From assembly GCA_009784825.1 (NCBI GenBank), contig WQXO01000013.1, positions 1 to 48,837 on the forward strand: 48,837 bases of DNA. The letters are read 5' to 3'. Every line of letters starts with the position of its first letter. Position 1 is the first letter of the stretch. Positions 24,486 to 31,029 of this stretch are shown piece by piece. The notes under the pieces were generated by a model. That model made no database searches. It was not told the DNA's origin and saw only the letters and a program-made list of their open reading frames with translations. Both the position numbers and the translations under genes were made by a program. This DNA comes from Oscillospiraceae bacterium (GTDB taxonomy: Bacteria; Bacillota; Clostridia; Oscillospirales; Ruminococcaceae).

Positions 24486-25052
24486 ATGAAAAACACAAAA
24501 GTATTAACACTTGTCGAATGTGCGATAATGCTCGGACTTGCTGTAGCATTAAGTATGATAAAGGTGTTTGAAATGCCAATGGGCGGCTCGGTGACGTTAT
24601 TGTCAATGCTGCCGATTGTATTAATCTCAATCAAATACGGTGTAAAAATCGGATTACCGGTGGCTTTCTTATTCTCAGCGATTAAATTTGCCACAGGCTT
24701 CTGGGTCAGCGTAGTCCCGTGGATTAAAGAACCCTACGCCCTTGTTACCTCTGCGGCTCTCGATTACTTTATACCTTTTACATTATTGGGGTTAGCAGGG
24801 CTGTTCCGATACAAAACAACAACCGGTTGGTGTGCAGGTATAGCATTAGTAATCTTTGCCCGTTTTTTATGTCACTTAGTATCGGGAATAGTAATATGGG
24901 GTCAATGGGCAGAGGATATGACCCCATTTATGTATTCCCTCGGGTACAACGCATGGTACATGCTTCCCGAGTTAATCCTCACAATGACAGGGGCTGTTGT
25001 GTTATTGAAAGCACCCCATGTGAGAAAAATCTTCACTCCGGTACAAACATAG
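24486..25052 (+). CDS. thiT: thiamine ECF transporter S component ThiT (188 aa)
   Basis: A membrane substrate-capture subunit of an energy-coupling factor transporter. It has six predicted helices and typical motifs (EMPMGGSVTLLSMLPI near the N-terminus; 'ALDYFIPFTLLGLAG'; 'GQWAEDMTPFMYSLGYN'). Length is standard. The ECF ATPases and EcfT are not in the window and are presumably shared from elsewhere. Regulation by the TPP riboswitch just upstream confirms the substrate. Its last 20 bases overlap the small minus-strand gene at 25033. Confidence 0.95.
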   Translation: MKNTKVLTLVECAIMLGLAVALSMIKVFEMPMGGSVTLLSMLPIVLISIKYGVKIGLPVAFLFSAIKFATGFWVSVVPWIKEPYALVTSAALDYFIPFTLLGLAGLFRYKTTTGWCAGIALVIFARFLCHLVSGIVIWGQWAEDMTPFMYSLGYNAWYMLPELILTMTGAVVLLKAPHVRKIFTPVQT

Positions 25053-25230
25053 TGCCTAACATCTTTTTAAAATCCCTCAAGGCGACAAGGTCATCCTCGA
25101 TTTTTTGGCTTGTTTCGTCCTCGTGCGGAAAAAGCGACATCTTTTCCAACACATAAATGAAATATGTGACACTGTTAAACACGTCCGCACGTGCCCTTCT
25201 TTGTTCGTCTGCCAACACTTTATAATCCAT
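25033..25230 (-). CDS. small uncharacterised protein (65 aa)
   Basis: An unfamiliar, mostly helical protein (MDYKVLADEQRRARADVFNS start; EDETSQKIEDDLVALRDFKK near the end). The ATG at 25230 is taken because GGGTGG stands just upstream; an in-frame GTG at 25239 is less well placed. It is divergent from the XRE regulator at 25349, with putative operator repeats between them, so it is likely a regulatory target or partner. The 3' end overlaps thiT. It may be real, but nothing reveals its function. Confidence 0.55.
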   Translation of the reverse strand: MDYKVLADEQRRARADVFNSVTYFIYVLEKMSLFPHEDETSQKIEDDLVALRDFKKMLGTMFVPE

Positions 25231-25257
25231 AAAATCCACCCTTGAAAACGTATTTTT

Positions 25258-25310
25258 ATCCGCTTTTTGGATAAATATAAATATATCCGATTTTTATTGG
25301 TACAATAAAC
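25258..25310. promoter_or_regulatory. putative operator/promoter region between 25033 gene and XRE regulator
   Basis: Two copies of ATCCG-N-TTTTT (about 25258-25268 and 25285-25295), the first part of a near-palindrome TTATCC...GGATAAA. A -10-like TACAAT follows (25301-25306). This is the kind of repeated site an XRE repressor binds, but the link is inferred. Confidence 0.4.
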
Positions 25311-25348
25311 AGTATCAGAATTACAGATATATTTTTAGGTGGTTTCAG

Positions 25349-25585
25349 ATGGTATACAGGCACATTCGTGACTTGAGAGAAGATAACGACATAAAACAGA
25401 TAACAATAGCAAAGCACTTGGGGGTTGCACAAAACACCTATTCTCAGTATGAGAACGGGAGCATTGACATTTCCCCCGAGGTGCTGATAAAGCTTGCGAA
25501 TTTTTACAATACCAGCGTGGATTATTTATTAGATTTAACCGATGAAAAGAAGCCATATCCCAAAAAAACGAGAGGAGTTATGTAA
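25349..25585 (+). CDS. XRE-family HTH regulator (78 aa)
   Basis: A single helix-turn-helix domain of the Cro/CI (XRE) type: IRDLREDNDIKQITIAKHLG, then VAQNTYSQYENGSIDISPEV and LIKLANFYNTSVDYLLD, with a short basic tail. AGGTGG lies before the ATG. No oligomerisation or peptidase domain is present. The stop codon lies in the loop of the terminator at 25565-25602. It probably represses itself and the divergent small gene. Confidence 0.9.
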   Translation: MVYRHIRDLREDNDIKQITIAKHLGVAQNTYSQYENGSIDISPEVLIKLANFYNTSVDYLLDLTDEKKPYPKKTRGVM

Positions 25586-25602
25586 AACTCCTCTCGTTTT
25601 TT
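25565..25602. terminator. terminator overlapping the XRE stop codon
   Basis: A perfect 15-bp stem (25565-25579 with 25586-25600), a 6-base loop holding ATGTAA (stop), and T6. T-rich on the minus strand too, so it also ends the Phd/ParE transcript. Confidence 0.9.
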
Positions 25603-25612
25603 CACGCAGTTC

Positions 25613-25635
25613 TCACACTAACTTCATCTGCACAT
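25613..25635 (-). repeat. direct repeat: duplicate of the parC 3' end
   Basis: Twenty-three bases identical, except one, to 26303-26325, the last codons and stop of parC. Read on the minus strand it still encodes VQMKLV-stop, and the single difference is synonymous (TTA for TTG). The copies enclose the Phd/ParE module. Confidence 0.85.
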
Positions 25636-25663
25636 CAAAAAACCACCTTATACCACATTTTTC

Positions 25664-25966
25664 TTATATATCTTCTAAATGCTGTCTCATATCCCGAGAA
25701 CCGTGTAGAATTCGATATATTTCAATCTTTCGATTTTCTTCATCAACGGTATAAAAAGTCAAATAGTCGCCAACGTTTAATTTGCGATACTCAGGATTCG
25801 GGATATACTTTGCACCGATATAAGGTTGTTCTTTCAAAAGCAGCAATTTCTTATCAAGTTTTTCAAAAAAAATCGCCGCTGTGCTTGGATAAAACTGACT
25901 TAAATAATCATCAATTTCTATTAAATCACGGTCTGCACCGGGCAAAAACTTTACGTCATACCCCAT
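25664..25966 (-). CDS. ParE/RelE-family toxin (100 aa)
   Basis: A plasmid-stabilisation-type toxin. It has 'FLPGADRDLIEIDDYLSQFYP' (the ParE helical hairpin), then 'PYIGAKYIPNPEYRKLNVGDYLTFYTVD' and 'KIEIYRILHGSRDMRQHL', matching the YRxL-x-VGDYLxFY and IL(H)GxRD motifs of ParE/RelE proteins. Start at 25966: this ATG overlaps the antitoxin stop by 11 bases; an upstream in-frame start would lie inside the antitoxin. ParE members poison gyrase, RelE members cut mRNA; which applies is unknown. It sits directly downstream of parC but is enclosed by repeats, pointing to insertion. Confidence 0.88.
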   Translation of the reverse strand: MGYDVKFLPGADRDLIEIDDYLSQFYPSTAAIFFEKLDKKLLLLKEQPYIGAKYIPNPEYRKLNVGDYLTFYTVDEENRKIEIYRILHGSRDMRQHLEDI

Positions 25967-26240
25967 AACCGTATTTTCTCCTAAACTTCCCGAACACTTC
26001 CTCATGGGTAAGTCTTTCATTTGTTCTTTCGGCTTCAGCTTCGGCAAGCTTAAGCTCTTTTAACACATATTGTGTATGCAGAAAATCACGGCAGAGATTA
26101 TAATCATCAATGCTCATTAAGACGGTTTCGCTTTTACCGTTGTTTGTAACGATAATGTGTTGATGCTCTTTTACCATCCTTGCGAGTTCTGAATAATTGT
26201 TCCGCAAATCCCTGACAGGTCGGGCATGAATATCATACAT
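25956..26240 (-). CDS. Phd/YefM-family antitoxin (94 aa)
   Basis: The N-terminal DNA-binding fold is typical of Phd/YefM: 'RPVRDLRNNYSELARMVKEH', then 'HIIVTNNGKSETVLMSIDDYN', followed by a charged helical C-terminus that would block the toxin. The ATG at 26240 has GGGAGGAG upstream; an earlier in-frame start would overlap the promoter. A consensus promoter lies at 26294-26266. It is co-transcribed with the ParE-like toxin and probably represses its own promoter. Confidence 0.92.
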   Translation of the reverse strand: MYDIHARPVRDLRNNYSELARMVKEHQHIIVTNNGKSETVLMSIDDYNLCRDFLHTQYVLKELKLAEAEAERTNERLTHEEVFGKFRRKYGYGV

Positions 26241-26265
26241 AATAAAACTCCTCCCGTTTTTCTTT

Positions 26266-26294
26266 ATTGTATCGCAATTTGGGAACGATGTCAA
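26266..26294 (-). promoter_or_regulatory. promoter of Phd/ParE module
   Basis: TTGACA (26294-26289), 17-base spacer, TACAAT (26271-26266) on the minus strand. It lies between the parC stop and the antitoxin start, within the inserted segment. Confidence 0.82.
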
Positions 26295-26302
26295 CCCCTC
26301 TT

Positions 26303-26325
26303 TCACACCAACTTCATCTGCACAT
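26303..26325 (-). repeat. direct repeat: native parC 3' end
   Basis: The final codons (coding for VQMKLV plus stop) of parC. It is the partner of 25613-25635; the two are 690 bases apart with the Phd/ParE operon between. Confidence 0.85.
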
Positions 26326-28507
26326 TCCCCATTACCCCTGCCACGGGAACGGTTTTGGTAACATACTTCTCCTTATCCCGAATAATCCCCTCGGTATAAA
26401 CCCGTGCAGACTCTAACTCAGTCTTGGTCAGCCTCATGACCTGAACCCCCTGCGTATCCCGAGTAGACTTAGGTAAAACCAACGCAGACGAAAAAATCAT
26501 AACCTTACCGGCGGCGGATTTGAGAACAAATTCGCCGTCTTGATTTATCTTAAACATCGCAACCAGCGGAGAATCCACGTTTAATGAATTGGCTAACTTT
26601 TTCCGCTTTGTCTTAGTTTCAAAGGAACTCAAGGGAACCTTGGCACATTTCCCGTTTTTGAAAAAGCTTATAATCGTCTCACTATAATCGCTTGTCACAA
26701 CCATAGCGATTAGCCTTTCATTCTCCTCGAAATCTAATTTCGACGGGATATAATCCCCCATTAAAGAAGCCTTGGTATCATCAAAATCATTCACCCTCGA
26801 CTTATACGCCACACCTAACGACGTGAAGAACAACAGCTCATCACGGTTATTCACCTCGAAATGTGCCGCAATGCCGTCCCCCTCTTTTAACTTCTGCTCC
26901 CCACCCATACGAAGCGACAGGGGCGTGATTTTCTTGAAATACCCCTCCTTAGTCAGGAATATGTTCACCATATAATCGGGAACAGCCTGTTCAATTTCAG
27001 CCTTGGCTTCCTCAGCTTGCTCCTCTAAGTAAATCAGCTCACTGCGGCGTTCCTTACCGAACTTCTTAGCAATATCTTTTAAATCGGCAATAATTATCGC
27101 CTTAATTTTTCGGTTGCTCGAAAGAATATCCTCCGCCTCAGCAATGGCGGCTTTTAACTCGTCAATCTCATTAGTGCGTTTCAGAATATACTCACGGTTA
27201 ATATGCCTAAGCTTAATCTCCGCCACATAATCCGCCTGCACCTCGTCAATCCCGAACCCCACCATAAGGTTCGGAACAACCTCGCTCTCCTCGTCGGTTT
27301 CACGAATTATTTTAATCGCCCTGTCTATGTCCATTAAAATCTTGCGTAACCCGTTAAGTAAGTGCAGCTTATCTTTCTTGCGGCTCATCTCGAAATATAC
27401 CCGCCGCTTAACACATTCAGTGCGGAACGCCACCCACTCGCTTAAAATCTCACTGACCCCCATAACACGAGGGTTCCCCGCAATCAGTATGTTGAAATTA
27501 CACGAGAACGTGTCCTGTAACGGTGTAAAGCGAAACAGCTTCCGCATAAGCTCATCAGGGTCAACCCCTCTTTTAAGGTCAATAGTCAGCTTTAACCCGG
27601 ATAAGTCAGTCTCGTCACGGGTATCATTAATTTCCTTAATCTTGCCCGCCTTAACCTGCTCGACTATTTTATCGATAATTGCTTCCACAGTCGTAGTCGG
27701 CGGAATTTCAGTAACCTCTATGCAGTTCTCGTTTTTGTCATACACCCACTTAGAACGCACTCTCACCGCACCCCGTCCGGTTTCATAAATCTTGCGTAAC
27801 TCATTTTCATCGTGAATAATCAGCCCACCCCCGGGGAAATCAGGTGCATTAAGTGTGGTAATCGGGTCATGCTCAGGGTCTTTCATAAGCGATATAGTCG
27901 TCTCGCATATTTCCGCTAAATTAAACGGACAAATATTACTCGCCATAGAAACAGCAATCCCTATATTAGAGTTGACTAAAATCGACGGGAACTTCACCGG
28001 TAACAGAACCGGCTCACTCATGGTACTGTCATAGTTCGGGACAAAGTCCACGGTATCACGGTCGATTTCACCGAATACCTCCGCACATAACGGTTCTAAC
28101 TTCGCCTCGGTATAACGTGAAGCGGCATAAGCCATATCACGGGAATACGCCTTGCCGAAGTTTCCCTTGCTGTCGATATAAGCGTGCAGGAGCGACTCAT
28201 TCCCCCTTGCCAAACGAACCATCGTTTCATAAATCGCAGAATCCCCGTGCGGATTAAGTCGCATAGTCTGCCCGACAATATTTGCAGACTTGGTACGTGT
28301 CCCCGAAAGCAACCCCATTTTATACATGGTATAAAGCAGTTTCCTATGAGATGGTTTAAACCCGTCAATCTCGGGTAACGCACGGGAAACAATCACGCTC
28401 ATTGCATAAGGGAGATAATTCTCCTCAAGCGTTTCTACAATATTCTTTTCATTAACCTCGCCCGCACCCTCGATATAGGCTTTGTTTTGAACTTCTTTCT
28501 TTTTCAT
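26303..28507 (-). CDS. parC: topoisomerase IV / gyrase-like subunit A (734 aa)
   Basis: A type IIA topoisomerase breakage-reunion subunit. The N-terminal tower region has the quinolone-determining motif GDSAIYE (Ser90, Glu94) and the catalytic Tyr132 in ASRYTEAKL. A long coiled-coil follows, and the C-terminal part is a beta-pinwheel without a clear GyrA box. The partner subunit is at 31030, so the pair resembles topoisomerase IV; the divergent sequence makes parC/gyrA naming uncertain. The start is linked to the oxidoreductase stop (GGAGA in its last codons). The last seven codons are duplicated at 25613. Confidence 0.9.
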   Translation of the reverse strand: MKKKEVQNKAYIEGAGEVNEKNIVETLEENYLPYAMSVIVSRALPEIDGFKPSHRKLLYTMYKMGLLSGTRTKSANIVGQTMRLNPHGDSAIYETMVRLARGNESLLHAYIDSKGNFGKAYSRDMAYAASRYTEAKLEPLCAEVFGEIDRDTVDFVPNYDSTMSEPVLLPVKFPSILVNSNIGIAVSMASNICPFNLAEICETTISLMKDPEHDPITTLNAPDFPGGGLIIHDENELRKIYETGRGAVRVRSKWVYDKNENCIEVTEIPPTTTVEAIIDKIVEQVKAGKIKEINDTRDETDLSGLKLTIDLKRGVDPDELMRKLFRFTPLQDTFSCNFNILIAGNPRVMGVSEILSEWVAFRTECVKRRVYFEMSRKKDKLHLLNGLRKILMDIDRAIKIIRETDEESEVVPNLMVGFGIDEVQADYVAEIKLRHINREYILKRTNEIDELKAAIAEAEDILSSNRKIKAIIIADLKDIAKKFGKERRSELIYLEEQAEEAKAEIEQAVPDYMVNIFLTKEGYFKKITPLSLRMGGEQKLKEGDGIAAHFEVNNRDELLFFTSLGVAYKSRVNDFDDTKASLMGDYIPSKLDFEENERLIAMVVTSDYSETIISFFKNGKCAKVPLSSFETKTKRKKLANSLNVDSPLVAMFKINQDGEFVLKSAAGKVMIFSSALVLPKSTRDTQGVQVMRLTKTELESARVYTEGIIRDKEKYVTKTVPVAGVMGNVQMKLV

Positions 28508-28510
28508 ATA

Positions 28511-30223
28511 TCATTCTCCGTGTTTTACTGCTCCCGTCGGACATATTTCAAAACATTTCGTGCAATCCCCGCAATCGCCATATTCATCGTATAACTGTAC
28601 CTTCGTGTCAAACCCACGATTAATAAATCCCCGCAAGTGCTTGTCACATACTTTCACGCACAATCCGCATAATATACACTTGTTTGGGTTGCTCTCCCCG
28701 ACATACTTACCCGGCTGAACATTGTATTCGTTTGCATATTTTATTAACTTACAATCATTATAAGCCTTGCACCCGCATTCTAAACACCTGCCCGCTTCTT
28801 CCCGAAAATCCGCACAGCGGGGCTTTTTTTCATAATCGGCGAAATCATCACAACTCTTCTCGGATTTTACAAGATACGGCGAATTGTTTATCGGGGTGAT
28901 GAGGGCATCGCCCCCTACAAGATATTCATTAACAATTTCCGCACATTTCCGCCCGTCACCGATTGCCTTAACGGCAATCCCCGTCCCTAACATATCCCCG
29001 ATTGCGAACACGTTATTAATATTCGTACTATAGTCGCCGTTTACAACAAGCCCATCAAACCCCTGTAAATCCGCCTTCTGTCCGATTGCGGTAATGACCA
29101 CATCAGCTAAACCGTCGGGGATTTCATGAGGTTGGGTTTCAAACATAAAGACCACACCCTCTTTTTCAGCGTCACTAACCTCATGTGCGGCGGCAGGCAT
29201 AACCTCCCGTGTACGGCGATAAACACAATACACTTTTTCAGCCCCCTGCCGAACAGCAACCCGACAAGCGTCCATGGCGGTATTCCCGCCCCCGATTACA
29301 CAAACTTTTTTACCCACAATATCAGGTAATTCTCTTAAATATTCAATCCCGCCTATTTCACCCTCTATGCCTAATTTAATAGACTTCCACGCACCGACTG
29401 CCACAATAACAGCATCATACTTATCACGAACATCATCAAGCTTAACCCGTGTATTATTCTTGAATACCACCCCGGATTTTTCTATAACATCGATTTCTTT
29501 TTGAAGTGTTTCTTTCGGCAGGCGAAACTCGGGAATTCCGTAACGCAGCATACCGCCCATCTCCGGCATAGCCTCATAAATCGTGACAGCATGTCCCTTC
29601 AGCCTAAGATAATACGCCGCCGACAATCCCCCAACCCCACCACCAACGACAGCGATTGTTTTCCCCGAATAATTGTGAATTGTGAATTGTGAATTGTGAA
29701 TTGCCAAGTCCCCGATATATTGTTTCAAAGCCGCAATTGATATAGGCTCATCGACTAATTTTCTGCGGCAATCCTTCTCGCAAGGTCGAGGGCAAATTCG
29801 CCCGATTGAAGCGGGGAACGGCACTTTCTCTCTTACTAAATTCCACGCCCCCGTATAATCGCCGTCAGCGATTAACTTAACATACCCCATACAATCACTC
29901 TCAGCGGGACAAGCGAGGGAGCAAGGCGGCTTACAGTCACCGCAATGGTCGCTTAAAAGCAGTTCCAGTGTGGTTTTACGGTTTTTGCGAACCCAATCGC
30001 TATCTGTATTAATAACCATGCCGTCTGTTACAAAAGTCGCACAAGCCCGAAATAATTTCGGACTGCCCACGATTTCTACAATACAAATCCCGCACGCCCC
30101 GAACGGCTCCGCTTTTTCATAATAACAAAATGCGGGAATTTCAATGCCGTTCTCCCGTGCAGCTTCAAGAATGGTCTTGCCCGGTTCGGTAATTATTTCT
30201 ATATTATTAATTGTTATTCTCAT
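28511..30223 (-). CDS. multi-domain FeS/FAD oxidoreductase, GltD-like (570 aa)
   Basis: Domains in order: a [2Fe-2S] ferredoxin (ITINNIEIITEPGKTILEAA; CYYEKAEPFGACGICIVE); a NuoG-like 'LLSDHCGDC' segment; a GltD-type FeS helical domain (CSLACPAESDCMGYV; GRICPRPCEKDC); an FAD and NAD(P)H oxidoreductase (VVGGGVGGLSAAYYL; VIGGGNTAMDA); and a C-terminal cysteine-rich 2x[4Fe-4S] part (CILCGLCVKVC; CGDCTKCFEICP). Such proteins feed electrons between NAD(P)H and ferredoxin-type partners. A 34-base tandem repeat (29671-29704) is translated in frame as IHNSQFTIHNY between the FeS and FAD domains. ATG 30223 is chosen for its SD-like GGCGGTGA. It lies between queT and parC. Confidence 0.82.
   Translation of the reverse strand: MRITINNIEIITEPGKTILEAARENGIEIPAFCYYEKAEPFGACGICIVEIVGSPKLFRACATFVTDGMVINTDSDWVRKNRKTTLELLLSDHCGDCKPPCSLACPAESDCMGYVKLIADGDYTGAWNLVREKVPFPASIGRICPRPCEKDCRRKLVDEPISIAALKQYIGDLAIHNSQFTIHNYSGKTIAVVGGGVGGLSAAYYLRLKGHAVTIYEAMPEMGGMLRYGIPEFRLPKETLQKEIDVIEKSGVVFKNNTRVKLDDVRDKYDAVIVAVGAWKSIKLGIEGEIGGIEYLRELPDIVGKKVCVIGGGNTAMDACRVAVRQGAEKVYCVYRRTREVMPAAAHEVSDAEKEGVVFMFETQPHEIPDGLADVVITAIGQKADLQGFDGLVVNGDYSTNINNVFAIGDMLGTGIAVKAIGDGRKCAEIVNEYLVGGDALITPINNSPYLVKSEKSCDDFADYEKKPRCADFREEAGRCLECGCKAYNDCKLIKYANEYNVQPGKYVGESNPNKCILCGLCVKVCDKHLRGFINRGFDTKVQLYDEYGDCGDCTKCFEICPTGAVKHGE
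29671..29704 (-). repeat. AATTGTG tandem repeat inside a coding sequence
   Basis: More than four head-to-tail copies of the 7-base unit AATTGTG, read in frame in the oxidoreductase gene as about twelve residues (residues 174-185) before the FAD-binding GGGVGG motif. Confidence 0.9.
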
Positions 30224-30248
30224 TGAAAAATCACCGCCCAATTTCCCA

Positions 30249-30746
30249 TTAACTCCGTATTATCTCCATAAATCGTTTGTTTCTCTCTAAACCAAACTTA
30301 AACAAAGGCACACCAATAATTGTAATTACCACCAACTGACCTATACCGACGAAAATCATATTCAGCCACAGCGGAAACGGAACACCCACAAAATATGTAA
30401 GCATTATGCCTACAAGAACAGCATTGGTGACCACAGGCAACAGTGAGGCGAGCCAAATATTTTTAATTCTGCTCATTGGGAACACAGCCAAAGCTGTCCC
30501 CGCTGTTCCTAAAACAACATCAACCCACCCAAAAGGGCTGGCTATAAAATTCGCAATCAAACACCCGATAATCATAGGGACACAGAACACAGGGTTGTAA
30601 AAGCAGAACAGCACGAGTATTTCCGAAAAGCGGAACTGGACTTCACCGAACGCCAACGGGTTAATTAGGGTAAGTGCGACATAAGCCGCCGCCAAAACTG
30701 CTCCGAACGCAATTTCTTTGACTGTGATTTTCTTGGTTTTTTCCAT
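30249..30746 (-). CDS. queT: queuosine-precursor ECF transporter S component QueT (165 aa)
   Basis: A small membrane protein of about five to six helices with the QueT pattern (VKEIAFGAVLAAAYVALTLI; 'GEVQFRFSEILVLFCFYNP'; 'ASPFGWVDVVLGTAGTALA'). QueT captures preQ1/preQ0-type queuosine precursors for an ECF transporter. The leader holds a pseudoknot typical of preQ1 riboswitches. No SD stands at the usual distance from the ATG; the nearest AAGGAGGGG is about 32 bases upstream, with a hairpin between. It precedes the oxidoreductase gene by 26 bases. Confidence 0.9.
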   Translation of the reverse strand: MEKTKKITVKEIAFGAVLAAAYVALTLINPLAFGEVQFRFSEILVLFCFYNPVFCVPMIIGCLIANFIASPFGWVDVVLGTAGTALAVFPMSRIKNIWLASLLPVVTNAVLVGIMLTYFVGVPFPLWLNMIFVGIGQLVVITIIGVPLFKFGLERNKRFMEIIRS

Positions 30747-30778
30747 GATTTTTATCGGACGTCACGTAAGGGACGTCC

Positions 30779-30840
30779 CCTCCTTGTTTTTTTACGGTGG
30801 TTATCAAGGTGCGGTCGCTTGCGAACGCATGAACACCGTT
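30779..30840 (-). promoter_or_regulatory. candidate preQ1 riboswitch (pseudoknot) in queT leader
   Basis: On the minus strand: stem ACGGTG/CACCGT (30839-30834 with 30799-30794); an embedded hairpin TGCG...CGCA with inner TCG/CGA; CCTTG (30809-30805) in the loop; then A7 and CAAGG (30786-30782), which pairs with CCTTG and overlaps AAGGAGG. A stem, A-rich strand and loop-tail pseudoknot that covers an SD is the logic of preQ1 riboswitches, whose classes II and III occur before queT. I cannot fix the class. Confidence 0.55.
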
Positions 30841-30927
30841 TATTTATATAAACATCAATGCTTATATTTCTTATTCATTTGTATACCTGTATTTCATAAA
30901 ACCACCCATATAAATTGCAGCCTACAT

Positions 30928-31003
30928 TCCCCTCCTTGGAGGGGTGGACGCGAAGCGGACGGGGTGGTTTCCCGTAGGGGGCGATGCCCACATCGCCCCG
31001 TAT
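30928..31003. repeat. GC-rich interspersed palindromic repeat
   Basis: Contains CCCCTCC-TTGGAGGGG, GGGGTGGTTTCCCGTAGGGG and GGCGATGCCCACATCGCC stems. Parts recur at 34936-34995. No reading frame crosses it. It separates parE from queT. Confidence 0.75.
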
Positions 31004-31029
31004 CATAAACACCAACACAGAAACAACCC

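Noticed and set aside
25664-26047. Longer toxin start at 26047
   Set aside because: The extra residues are the antitoxin gene read in another frame; the 25966 ATG gives the standard ParE length and the usual overlap.
29671-29704. Frameshift or pseudogene in the oxidoreductase
   Set aside because: The repeat keeps the frame, and all cofactor motifs on both sides are intact.
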